A stretch of 35,376 bases of DNA, taken from NCBI GenBank assembly GCA_018716965.1, contig DVJF01000067.1:1-35376 (forward strand). The letters run 5' to 3'. Each line of letters starts with the position of its first letter. The stretch's first letter is position 1. A program made the position numbers and the translations under genes. The notes under the pieces are model-generated. The model was not told the DNA's origin and did no database searches. It was given only the letters and a program-made list of their open reading frames with translations. Positions 27,230 to 35,376 of this stretch are shown piece after piece. The stretch comes from Candidatus Caccenecus avistercoris (GTDB taxonomy: Bacteria > Bacillota_I > Bacilli_A > RF39 > UBA660).

Positions 27230-27395
27230 TACGAAACAATAACCAAAACAAAATAAACACCTCTACTAACAAAATAAAAATATTAAATCGAAAAGGTAAA
27301 ATCAAAGTAATAAGGAGTTGATAAAAAATCAAAATAGAAAGACAAAATATAGCCAGTATAGTAAAAAATCCCCCTCCAGGACGTCTTGGACACAT
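27210..27395 (-). CDS. Small membrane protein (MCPRRPGGG... about 61 aa)
   Basis: ATG at 27395 preceded by AGGTGG RBS; hydrophobic segments; N-terminal CPRRPGGG motif. Confidence 0.6.
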   Translation of the reverse strand: MCPRRPGGGFFTILAIFCLSILIFYQLLITLILPFRFNIFILLVEVFILFWLLFRIIYPRC

Positions 27396-27474
27396 TTTAA
27401 CCACCTATCATATTGTATGAGTAAATAAAAAAATCGTTAAATGCAAATTGGTAAAAATTGTCGAACGCTTTTGC

Positions 27475-27503
27475 TTGATTATTACTGAGAGTAAATATAT
27501 AAT
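27475..27503 (+). promoter_or_regulatory. Promoter of orphan RNA candidate
   Basis: TTGATT (27475-27480), 17 bp, TATAAT (27498-27503). Confidence 0.75.
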
Positions 27504-27508
27504 AGTGT

Positions 27509-27603
27509 TGTACAGATTTATTTCTGTACACAAATAAAAGCACTTGACCAAATTTCCAAACTCTCTTTTGGCTTATATGCCCTCGTGGTCAGGTGCTTTT
27601 TTT
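27509..27603 (+). ncRNA. Candidate small RNA with 5' hairpin and intrinsic terminator
   Basis: TGTACAG-atttattt-CTGTACA (27509-27530), then GCACTTGACCA...TGGTCAGGTGC (27540-27596) plus seven T; no ORF. Confidence 0.65.
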
Positions 27604-27695
27604 ATGGAAAAATAAAATACAAGTAAACAAAATGTAAATATATTGACAAAATTTGATAATTGTTTTTTACATTAGAAACTGTTATAATAGATTAG

Positions 27696-28547
27696 GTGAA
27701 TAATATGAGGGAAGAGTACTTTGTGAATATTGCTTTTGACAAATCAATTAAAAAATACTTAGCTTTAGAAAGCAATAAAGATAGTGTGAACTATAATACT
27801 TTTCCTGTGGTAGTAATTCGCATGCTCGCTTTAATATATGGAAAATTAGATATATTAAATCCATATTATTTAAAAAATAGCATAGCTTTTATGAATAACT
27901 TAGGTAAATATGGAGTTAGCAAATCGGAACTTGCATTATTTAAAGATGATTTTCTAAGTTTTTATGAATTTGACATAGCAAATGAAAAGAAGAGTATCAA
28001 ATCGAAAAACCCATATTTCACCAACATTCAAAAATATTTAGTAGATATGTTTGTTGCCAAGAAAAAAAGTACTGATGTATCACTAACTGAAGAAGAAACA
28101 TTTTTAGAATTAATTTATTCTAGTCATACTAAAAATATTTATCGTATGTCTTATAATTATTGGATGAGTGATGATCCGAATTTTATTGAAAAATATTATT
28201 ATTCCAAATTAAATGAAATGGACGTTACCAAAGAACTAGCACTAGATAAAACAATAACTGGCAATCTAAATTTAGATGCTCTAAATGCTATGGGTATAAG
28301 TTTATCGAATCTATTAGATATGACAAATGACCAAATTAATAAAGCTCAAGATAAAGCTTATGAATATTTTGAAGTGGATGCCGAAAGTGTTACTCGAGAT
28401 AAAGATTTAAATAATGCTCTAGATTATTATAAAATGTATGGCAAAAAAATAACTTCAGGTAATGGTTATGTCGATATATTATTATTAATGAGTGTTATTG
28501 TAACATCGCTAAGTGTCATATCTATTATTATTTTTAGTATTATATAG
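27696..28547 (+). CDS. Hypothetical protein with C-terminal transmembrane anchor
   Basis: 283-aa ORF ending DILLLMSVIVTSLSVISIIIFSII; no family recognised. Confidence 0.75.
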   Translation: MNNMREEYFVNIAFDKSIKKYLALESNKDSVNYNTFPVVVIRMLALIYGKLDILNPYYLKNSIAFMNNLGKYGVSKSELALFKDDFLSFYEFDIANEKKSIKSKNPYFTNIQKYLVDMFVAKKKSTDVSLTEEETFLELIYSSHTKNIYRMSYNYWMSDDPNFIEKYYYSKLNEMDVTKELALDKTITGNLNLDALNAMGISLSNLLDMTNDQINKAQDKAYEYFEVDAESVTRDKDLNNALDYYKMYGKKITSGNGYVDILLLMSVIVTSLSVISIIIFSII

Positions 28548-28556
28548 GGAGGGTTT

Positions 28557-28835
28557 ATGGAAGTAATTACAATTAATAATCGTAAATATCAAGTATTAAA
28601 TAATTATAAAGATGCAATTAATATTGAAGAATTAGAAGAAAAAATAACCGAGTACTTTGATGATTTTGATTATATTGTTGGGGATATTGCTTATGGCAAA
28701 CTAAGATTAAAAGGCTTTAATAGTAAAACCAACAAAAATTTTAAAGAATTCAATGATGTTGATAAAGTGGAAGATTATATTAAAAATAATTGTGCTTATG
28801 GATGTCGTTGGTTCATGATTAGTGAAATAAAATAA
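28557..28835 (+). CDS. YutD-like protein (DUF1027)
   Basis: FDYIVGDIAYGKLRLKGF...DKVEDYIKNNCAYGCRWFMI matches the YutD pattern. Confidence 0.85.
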   Translation: MEVITINNRKYQVLNNYKDAINIEELEEKITEYFDDFDYIVGDIAYGKLRLKGFNSKTNKNFKEFNDVDKVEDYIKNNCAYGCRWFMISEIK

Positions 28836-28888
28836 TTGAAGTAAAAAGAAATTTTTGATATAATGAGTTAGAATAGAGAGGGATTAAA

Positions 28889-29992
28889 ATGGCAAGATTA
28901 AATATTACGAAGCCTACGGGAAACGTTGATAGTCTAAACTTAATAAGTGCTTTTAAAGCTGAAAATAACACTTATGTTGTTTTAGATAGTGAAAAAATGG
29001 GTTCAATGGGTCTTCCGATAATTTATATTAGTAAATATACAACAAAACTTGAAAAAATAAATAATGACATGGAGTGGCAAAGTGTTAAAAACTATTTGAA
29101 AGGAATTATTAGTGGAACCAATTTTGAATATGTAAAAATAGGGGATAACTTAACAGCTGATGAAGCTTATTATACTCCTCTAACTTTACCCCAAAATTCC
29201 TTTGATGCTATAAAGAACCGTTATGTTATAACTGAGACTCCAGCTGCTAATGTGATGCCAACGGAAACGGTAATACCAGCAAGAACAGAAGCATCTCCTG
29301 TGATGCCAAATCCTAGTACTACAAGTAATGCCACTGTAAATGTAAGCCCAGTTACTCCACCACAAGTAGAACCTACTGCTGAACCACAACAAGAGTCTGT
29401 AATGAATTTGATAGATGAAGCTTACCGCGTAAGTACGCCAGCCCAAGCATCTTCTGTAGCCCAAAATGTTCCATCTATGCCTAATATGGAATCTACACCA
29501 TCATCAGCTGTAACACCGTCATCTGTTATACCAACTATGGCATCTAATCCAGCACCAACTATGCCACAAGCATCTCCGGTAACGCCATCTTTCGTTGCTG
29601 AAGCTCCCGTAGTAAATCCAGCTCCGGTAAGAACAGAATCACCAGTAGTAACACCTGTAGCACCGGCACCAAGTGTAACAAATGTAACAAATGTAGCATC
29701 ATCTATAAAGATGCCAACGATAAATTTTGATAATGATAAAGAAACTTTCTTAAAGGCTTGTGAAAACATGTTTGATGCTCTTGTTTCCAAATATCAAAAA
29801 GAGTTAACAGCATTAGAACAAAAAGAACAAGAATTAAAACAAAAAGAAGTGGAGATTAATGCAAAATTAAGAGATGCTAGTGAACATCTAGCTAATGCTG
29901 AGGCTAAAGAGACGGTTGCCAACATCGCTCATGATAATGCTAAAAAAGTAATGGAGTTAAATAATTTTATGCCCGTAAATCCCAATAACTGA
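28889..29992 (+). CDS. Hypothetical protein: N-terminal globular domain, long Pro/Ala/Ser/Thr/Val-rich linker, C-terminal coiled coil
   Basis: RBS plus ATG; linker residues about 120-270; coiled coil ALEQKEQELKQKEVEINAKLRDASEHLANAEAKE; no signal peptide. Confidence 0.8.
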   Translation: MARLNITKPTGNVDSLNLISAFKAENNTYVVLDSEKMGSMGLPIIYISKYTTKLEKINNDMEWQSVKNYLKGIISGTNFEYVKIGDNLTADEAYYTPLTLPQNSFDAIKNRYVITETPAANVMPTETVIPARTEASPVMPNPSTTSNATVNVSPVTPPQVEPTAEPQQESVMNLIDEAYRVSTPAQASSVAQNVPSMPNMESTPSSAVTPSSVIPTMASNPAPTMPQASPVTPSFVAEAPVVNPAPVRTESPVVTPVAPAPSVTNVTNVASSIKMPTINFDNDKETFLKACENMFDALVSKYQKELTALEQKEQELKQKEVEINAKLRDASEHLANAEAKETVANIAHDNAKKVMELNNFMPVNPNN

Positions 29993-30014
29993 TGTATGAA
30001 AGCATCAGTTTTTT
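29988..30014 (+). terminator. Intrinsic terminator
   Basis: ACTGATG-tatgaaag-CATCAGT followed by TTTTT. Confidence 0.8.
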
Positions 30015-30036
30015 CATACAATGAATTAGTGATAAT

Positions 30037-30963
30037 ATGAAAGATATGATTAATTACTATTATAATTTAAATATCGAAAGTACCGAAGATTGGGATAATT
30101 TGTATATTTTTGAATGGAATCATAATAAGTTTTATTTTGTTCCCTTAAATAGAACAGAAAAAGAACTAATCGATTTAGTAGAAATTAGTAAAGAGTTAAA
30201 AGCAAGAGGTCTAGCTTGCCATGATCTAATTCTAAATAAATTTGGAAAATTTATAACCAACATTTATGAAGCTAACTATATTTTATTAAGACCTATTGGG
30301 GATATTTATGAAGAGTATGATATAAAAGATATGATCCAAATAAATAATAGACTTCTAGTAAACCCTAATAAGCGTAATTTATACCGTAATTCCTGGGCTA
30401 AACTATGGAGTGATAAGATTGATTACTTTGAATATCAAATTCATGAGTTAGGTAAAGATAAAGAGTTAATATTAGATAGTTTTAGTTATTATATTGGCTT
30501 AGGAGAAAATGCGATAAGTTATGTAAATAACACGAATAAAAAATATCATGGCAATAACCAAGATCGCATATGTTTATCACACCGAAGAATTAAATACCCC
30601 AATTACAAACTAAATTATTTAAATCCCTTAAGTTTTATCTTTGATCTAGAAGTAAGAGATATTGCAGAGTATATTAAAAGTGCCTTTTTTGAGGGAGTTG
30701 ACGCTTTAAGTTATTTAAGAGAAACTTTAAAAATAACCAACTTTTCTATTTATAGTTTAGAATTATTATATGCAAGACTTTTATATCCAACTTATTACTT
30801 TGATATTTATGAAAGTATTATGAATAAAGGAGAGAGTGAAGAAAAATTAATACCTATTATTGAAAAAGCTGATGATTATGAAGAATTTTTACGTTTTGCT
30901 TATTTAGAAATTAATAAATATGCTCCCATTGAAGGCATAAGTTGGCTTTTAGATAAAAAATAA
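30037..30963 (+). CDS. Spore-coat kinase-like protein, YutH-like
   Basis: FYFVPLNRTEKELIDLVEISKELK...CLSHRRI...PLSFIFDLEVRDIAEYIKSAFFE; next to a NifU-like (YutI) gene as in Bacillus. Confidence 0.65.
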   Translation: MKDMINYYYNLNIESTEDWDNLYIFEWNHNKFYFVPLNRTEKELIDLVEISKELKARGLACHDLILNKFGKFITNIYEANYILLRPIGDIYEEYDIKDMIQINNRLLVNPNKRNLYRNSWAKLWSDKIDYFEYQIHELGKDKELILDSFSYYIGLGENAISYVNNTNKKYHGNNQDRICLSHRRIKYPNYKLNYLNPLSFIFDLEVRDIAEYIKSAFFEGVDALSYLRETLKITNFSIYSLELLYARLLYPTYYFDIYESIMNKGESEEKLIPIIEKADDYEEFLRFAYLEINKYAPIEGISWLLDKK

Positions 30964-30966
30964 GAG

Positions 30967-31191
30967 TTATAAATCAACATTTATAACTCCTTCAATTTCT
31001 GGTATTTTATCTTTTATTAAAGCTTCTATTCCATAACTAATAGTACCATCTTGATACAAGCAATTTTTACAAGCTCCCGTTAGCTTAATATACACATAAT
31101 TATCTTCTATACGCAAAAACTCAATATCGCCACCATCTTGTATTAAAAAGGGACGAATACTTTCAATTAATTCTTTAACTTGTTCTTCCAT
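30967..31191 (-). CDS. NifU C-terminal domain protein (YutI-like Fe-S scaffold)
   Basis: IRPFLIQDGGDIEFLRIEDNYVYIKLTGACKNCLYQDGTISYGIEALIKDKIPEI. Confidence 0.93.
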   Translation of the reverse strand: MEEQVKELIESIRPFLIQDGGDIEFLRIEDNYVYIKLTGACKNCLYQDGTISYGIEALIKDKIPEIEGVINVDL

Positions 31192-31274
31192 TAATAATCA
31201 CCAAACATATTATAAAAGAAAATATTTCATTAGTAAAGAAAAACATGTTATAATATTTGTACAGGTGGTAATTC

Positions 31275-31622
31275 ATGTTTAAAATAGGAGATACAGTTAA
31301 ATGCGTTGTAACAGGATTTAAAGAATATGGAATTTTTGTGCGTGTAAATGATGAATATAATGGTTTAATTCATATATCAGAAATATCCAACAGTTTTGTT
31401 CATAATGTAAGTGATTATGCCGAAATAGGGGAAGAAATCTATGCAAAAGTAATAGAAGTAGACAATGTAACCAAACATTTAAAACTATCTATAAGAGCTA
31501 TCAATTACAAATTAGATGGTAAAGAAACCGAAGAAAGTAATAAAGATGGATTCAAGCCCTTAAAAGAACATTTGGGTTTATGGATTAATGAAAAGTTAAA
31601 AGAAATAGGACGATATAAATAA
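31275..31622 (+). CDS. S1 RNA-binding domain protein (YugI/CvfD-like)
   Basis: FKIGDTVKCVVTGFKEYGIFVRVNDEYNGLIHISEIS...SIRAI. Confidence 0.9.
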   Translation: MFKIGDTVKCVVTGFKEYGIFVRVNDEYNGLIHISEISNSFVHNVSDYAEIGEEIYAKVIEVDNVTKHLKLSIRAINYKLDGKETEESNKDGFKPLKEHLGLWINEKLKEIGRYK

Positions 31623-31650
31623 TCTTTATTATAATATTATTGGTGATGTT

Positions 31651-31962
31651 ATGAATATAAAACGTAATTTAAGAGATATTCTTAAAACAAATATTAAATA
31701 TTATCGAATAAAAGCCAATCTGACTCAAGAAGATTTAGCTGAAAACGCAAATGTAACAGCTAAATATATCTCTGATTTAGAAAGAGGTATATTTAATGTA
31801 AGTTTAGAAAAACTAGAACAAATTGCTGAAGCTTTAAATATTGAAGCATATCTACTTTTAAAAGATGATTATAAAAATGAAGTAATACCTATTAAAGTAG
31901 ATATGATTACGAAAACAAGAAAATCAAAAAACATCATTAAATTTATATACGAAAAAACTTAG
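31651..31962 (+). CDS. XRE-family helix-turn-helix protein
   Basis: YRIKANLTQEDLAENANVTAKYISDLERGIFNVSLEKLEQIAEAL. Confidence 0.93.
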   Translation: MNIKRNLRDILKTNIKYYRIKANLTQEDLAENANVTAKYISDLERGIFNVSLEKLEQIAEALNIEAYLLLKDDYKNEVIPIKVDMITKTRKSKNIIKFIYEKT

Positions 31963-31977
31963 GACGACCTAAGTTTT
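31954..31977 (+). terminator. Intrinsic terminator
   Basis: AAACTTAGG-ACGA-CCTAAGTTT hairpin. Confidence 0.75.
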
Positions 31978-32074
31978 ATATTTTATATACTCCAGTGGTA
32001 ATGACACTAACACAAGGATTTTCAGTATTTGACTGTAATATAAAAAACTCCAATAGGAATTTCAAATTCAAAGA

Positions 32075-32163
32075 TGGTGCCCAAGGCCGGACTTGAACCG
32101 GCACGGGTTTTAACACCCGCAGGATTTTAAGTCCTGTGCGTCTACCTATTCCGCCACTTGGGC
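32075..32163 (-). tRNA. tRNA-Leu (anticodon TAA), CCA encoded
   Basis: Reverse complement GCCCAAGTGGCGGAATAGGTAGACGC...ACTTAAAATCC...GGTTCAAGTCCGGCCTTGGGCACCA. Confidence 0.97.
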
Positions 32164-32316
32164 AGGCACTTGTCTTAATGAATAAGACTTCTTAAGTATA
32201 ATATGTTTTTTTATCTTTTTCAAGTCTTTTTTTCAAAAATTAGGTATTTTTTATGAAATATTTTAAAAAATACGCTTATATTAATATTAAGAAGTTAAAA
32301 AATTGAAGAAATATGG

Positions 32317-32345
32317 TTGACATGCTAAAATATCTTTGCTATAAT
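32317..32345 (+). promoter_or_regulatory. tRNA-cluster promoter, perfect consensus
   Basis: TTGACA (32317-32322), 17 bp, TATAAT (32340-32345). Confidence 0.9.
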
Positions 32346-32368
32346 TGCTTTGTTGACCGGGAAAATAT

Positions 32369-32461
32369 GGAGGAATACCCAAGTCTGGTTGAAGGGACCG
32401 GTCTTGAAAACCGGGAGGTCGAGCAATCGGCGCAGGGGTTCGAATCCCTTTTCCTCCGCCA
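32369..32461 (+). tRNA. tRNA-Ser (anticodon TGA), CCA encoded
   Basis: GGAGGAA...GTCTTGAAAACC...GGGTTCGAATCCC...TTCCTCCGCCA with long variable arm. Confidence 0.97.
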
Positions 32462-32474
32462 CTTAATTTTACAT

Positions 32475-32551
<77 letters not shown>

Positions 32552-32554
32552 TGT

Positions 32555-32631
32555 GGTTCGTTAGTCTAGAGGCCTATGACGTCTGCCTGTCACGCAGAAG
32601 ATCACGGGTTCGAATCCCGTACGAACCGCCA
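32555..32631 (+). tRNA. tRNA-Asp (anticodon GTC), CCA encoded
   Basis: GGTTCGT...GCCTGTCACGC...ACGAACCGCCA. Confidence 0.96.
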
Positions 32632-32638
32632 TTTTTTT

Positions 32639-32714
<76 letters not shown>

Positions 32715-32727
32715 GAAAATGTTAGTT

Positions 32728-32756
32728 AAAAACCTAGGAATTACCTAGGTTTTTTC
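32728..32756 (+). terminator. Terminator of tRNA cluster
   Basis: AAAACCTAGG-AATTA-CCTAGGTTTTTT. Confidence 0.88.
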
Positions 32757-33051
32757 ATAACTTAAAGCTGGGACAAAAATACTACTAACTCTTTTTCTAG
32801 GTTAAAATTGAGCCAATTTAGCAAAGCTTAATAGTAGTGGTACATCAATGATTAATATTATATAGTGTCAGTTTAAAAAAATAATTTTATGAAAGATAAA
32901 AAACAAACAGTTTTAAAATAAATTCTAATTTTTAAGAATAGAGTTTATATTTTTTATTTGCTTATTATGATTAGTCATGCTAAAATATATTTAATAGTTA
33001 AAGTAATATAAAGATGAAAAAGTCAGTTAATTATTAGTTTAGGAGTGTAGT

Positions 33052-33846
33052 ATGGCAAAGATAGTTGATGAATTAAAAAAAGAATATAAAGAAACAAAGA
33101 AAAGCAGCTTGCTTGTTTATTTTATCTTACGTTTTTTAGTTATATTATGTTTAATAAGACAAATAATATTGGGGCATTTAGATAGTGCTTTATTATGCAT
33201 ATTATCTTTATTTTTGCTTATTTTACCCATTATTATTCAAAGAAGATTTAAAATAACCTTACCTAATACTTTAGAAGCAATTATTTATATTTTTATTTTT
33301 TCTGCTGAAATACTAGGTGAAATTTATAACTTTTATGGAAATATTCCTAACTGGGATCTAATGCTTCATACATTAAATGGATTTTTATGTGCCGCAATAG
33401 GATTATCTCTAATTGATTTATTAAATAAAAATAGTAAAAGTATGAAATTATCTCCTCTATATGTAGCTATAGCATCTTTCTGTTTTAGTATGACTATTGG
33501 TGTATGTTGGGAATTCTTTGAATATGCAGCTGATCGAACACTGCCAGTAGATATGCAAAAAGATGAAATAATAACTCGCATTTCTTCTGTAGAATTTGAT
33601 CCTAATAAAAGCAATAAAGCAGAGGTGATAAAAGAAATTGATAAAACAGTTTTGTATAACGAAAACAATGAGGAATTAATAACAATTGCAGGTGGGTATT
33701 TAGATATTGGCCTAAATGATACGATGGAAGATTTATGGGTTAATTTTATTGGTGCCAGCATTTATTCTATATTAGGATATTTCTATATTAAAAATAGAGA
33801 TAAATATTCTTTAGCTAGCAAATTTATTATTACCAAGCAAAAATAA
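33052..33846 (+). CDS. Multi-TM membrane protein, DUF2238-like
   Basis: WDLMLHTLNGFLCAAIGLSLIDLLN and GVCWEFFEYAADR motif region; TM segments. Confidence 0.65.
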   Translation: MAKIVDELKKEYKETKKSSLLVYFILRFLVILCLIRQIILGHLDSALLCILSLFLLILPIIIQRRFKITLPNTLEAIIYIFIFSAEILGEIYNFYGNIPNWDLMLHTLNGFLCAAIGLSLIDLLNKNSKSMKLSPLYVAIASFCFSMTIGVCWEFFEYAADRTLPVDMQKDEIITRISSVEFDPNKSNKAEVIKEIDKTVLYNENNEELITIAGGYLDIGLNDTMEDLWVNFIGASIYSILGYFYIKNRDKYSLASKFIITKQK

Positions 33847-33897
33847 ATAAGTCATAAAAAGTTTATTTTGGCGTACTCTTTACTAGAGGTGTTAGTT

Positions 33898-35040
33898 TTG
33901 AAAAAAATATTAATAACAATTTTTGCTTTTTGCCTATTTATTCCTTTAGTAAATGCTGCTGATTCTCTTAATCTGAGTAGTGAAAGTGCTATATTAATGG
34001 ATGCATTAAGTGGCAAAATTTTATATGAAAAAAATATTGATGAAAAATTACCAATGGCTAGTATGACCAAAATTATGAGTATGCTTTTAATTATGGAAAA
34101 TATTGAAAAAGGAAATTTAACTTATGAAGAAACCGTACTAATTAGCGAAAATGCTAGTGGTATGGGAGGATCCCAAGTATTTTTACAAGCAGGGGAGGAA
34201 TATACAGTAAATGACTTACTTAAATGTATTGCTATATCAAGTGCTAATGATGCTGTAGTAGCGATGGCTGAAAAAATAAGTGGAAGTGTTGATGCTTTTG
34301 TCGAACTCATGAATACTCGTGCCCAAGAATTAGGATTAGTTAATACTCATTTTGCTAATCCCCATGGCCTAGATAATGAAGATCACTATTCTACAGCTCG
34401 TGATATGGCATTAATGGCTAAAGAATTATTGAGTCATGAAGATATTTTAAAATATACATCTATTTATGAAGATTATTTAACAAAACCAGATGGTTCCCAA
34501 GTATGGCTTGTAAACACCAACCGTTTAGTAAGATTTTATGATGGAGTAGATGGTCTAAAAACTGGATATACAACCGAAGCTGGATATTGCCTAACAGCTA
34601 CTGCTAAAAAAAATGATTTAAGATTAATTAGTGTAGTCATGAAATCGCCTAGTGCGGAAGAAAGAAGTAGTGATACTTCAACATTATTATCCTATGGCTT
34701 TAATTCCTTTAAGAATAATATAGTTCTTAGTAAAGAGGAATCTCTTGGAAAAGTAAAAGTAGAGAAAGGAAAAATTGATGAAATTGATGTTTATTTAAAA
34801 GAAGATGCTACCGAAATACTAAGTGTAACTGAAAAGCCAAGTGACTATACTTTTAATATCAAAATTGATAAAATAGAAGCACCTGTTAAGAAGGATAGTA
34901 TTGTTGGTACAGCCGAAATAATTGATAATGAAGGTAATATTATTAAGGAAGCTGAAATAATAGTTAAAGAAGATATTGAGAAGGCAGGTTTTCTAGATTA
35001 TTTAAAACAAAACTTAAAATTTTTAACTAGTGGTAATTAA
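33898..35040 (+). CDS. D-alanyl-D-alanine carboxypeptidase (DacF/PBP5-type)
   Basis: Signal peptide, PMASMTKIMSML (SxxK), SSANDA (SxN), DGLKTGYTTEAGYC (KTG). TTG 33898 start with an AGAGGTG RBS preferred over the ORF start 33868. Confidence 0.93.
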   Translation: MKKILITIFAFCLFIPLVNAADSLNLSSESAILMDALSGKILYEKNIDEKLPMASMTKIMSMLLIMENIEKGNLTYEETVLISENASGMGGSQVFLQAGEEYTVNDLLKCIAISSANDAVVAMAEKISGSVDAFVELMNTRAQELGLVNTHFANPHGLDNEDHYSTARDMALMAKELLSHEDILKYTSIYEDYLTKPDGSQVWLVNTNRLVRFYDGVDGLKTGYTTEAGYCLTATAKKNDLRLISVVMKSPSAEERSSDTSTLLSYGFNSFKNNIVLSKEESLGKVKVEKGKIDEIDVYLKEDATEILSVTEKPSDYTFNIKIDKIEAPVKKDSIVGTAEIIDNEGNIIKEAEIIVKEDIEKAGFLDYLKQNLKFLTSGN

Positions 35041-35046
35041 GCAAAC

Positions 35047-35082
35047 AAAAACTACTTTTGCTGTGAAAAGTAGTTTTTCTAT
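35047..35082 (+). terminator. Intrinsic terminator
   Basis: AAAAACTACTTTT-gctgtg-AAAAGTAGTTTTT. Confidence 0.88.
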
Positions 35083-35106
35083 TATAAAAGTCATTTCATC
35101 AATAAT

Positions 35107-35192
35107 TGGTGCAAGGAAGGAGATTTGAACTCCCACGAATGAAATTCACTACCCCCTCAAAGTAGCGCGTCTACCGATTCCGCCATCCTTGC
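35107..35192 (-). tRNA. tRNA-Leu (anticodon GAG), CCA encoded
   Basis: Reverse complement GCAAGGATGGCGGAATCGGTAGACGCGCTACTTTGAGGGGGTAG...GAGTTCAAATCTCCTTCCTTGCACCA. Confidence 0.95.
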
Positions 35193-35376
35193 ATGTTTTA
35201 ATTATAATTTTGCTTATTGAAAAAGTCAAGATATTAACTTGACTAACATTGAATTTTATTGAAAGTTCCCGTTTGAAAAACACTGGGAATTTAGTCTCAA
35301 AAAAACTTTTATCAACAATTTATATTTTGTAATTGTTTTGTTAAATATTATAAATAAGAAAATAACTATCTTGTCA

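Noticed and set aside
29186-29790. Minus-strand ORFs opposite the Pro/Ala-rich gene
   Set aside because: Antisense shadows of a low-complexity coding region; no RBS, repetitive GVTTGDSV-type text.

Overview
Low-GC Firmicutes/Mollicutes-like chromosomal segment. TGA looks like a stop, so the standard bacterial code probably applies. Most of the window is ordinary core genome: murG-murB-divIB, queH, a lone GspE/PilB-type ATPase, rlmD, a DUF2207 protein, ogt/MGMT, pyrG, an OpuC-type osmoprotectant ABC transporter, rpmB, dacF-like, a four-tRNA cluster and two separate tRNA-Leu genes. No CRISPR array, transposase, prophage or recognisable defence island was found. The most interesting parts are: (i) two paralogous modules, each a DUF6512-like membrane gene divergent from a YtrA-type GntR regulator, ABC ATPase and permease, each with a perfect palindrome over the GntR promoter; (ii) a translationally coupled trio of a queuosine-salvage (Qng1/DUF2419-like) protein, a UDG-fold-like protein and an unknown protein; (iii) an orphan roughly 95-nt RNA candidate with its own promoter, 5' hairpin and terminator; (iv) a terminator hairpin directly after a consensus promoter in the pyrG leader; (v) three genes (transglutaminase, pyrG, ORF6N) each broken by one missing base with the same polarity, which may be sequence error or real decay; (vi) a spore-coat/yut-like neighbourhood (SpoVID-like, YsxE-like, YutD, YutH-like, YutI/NifU-like). 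Family names come from reading the translations without database searches.
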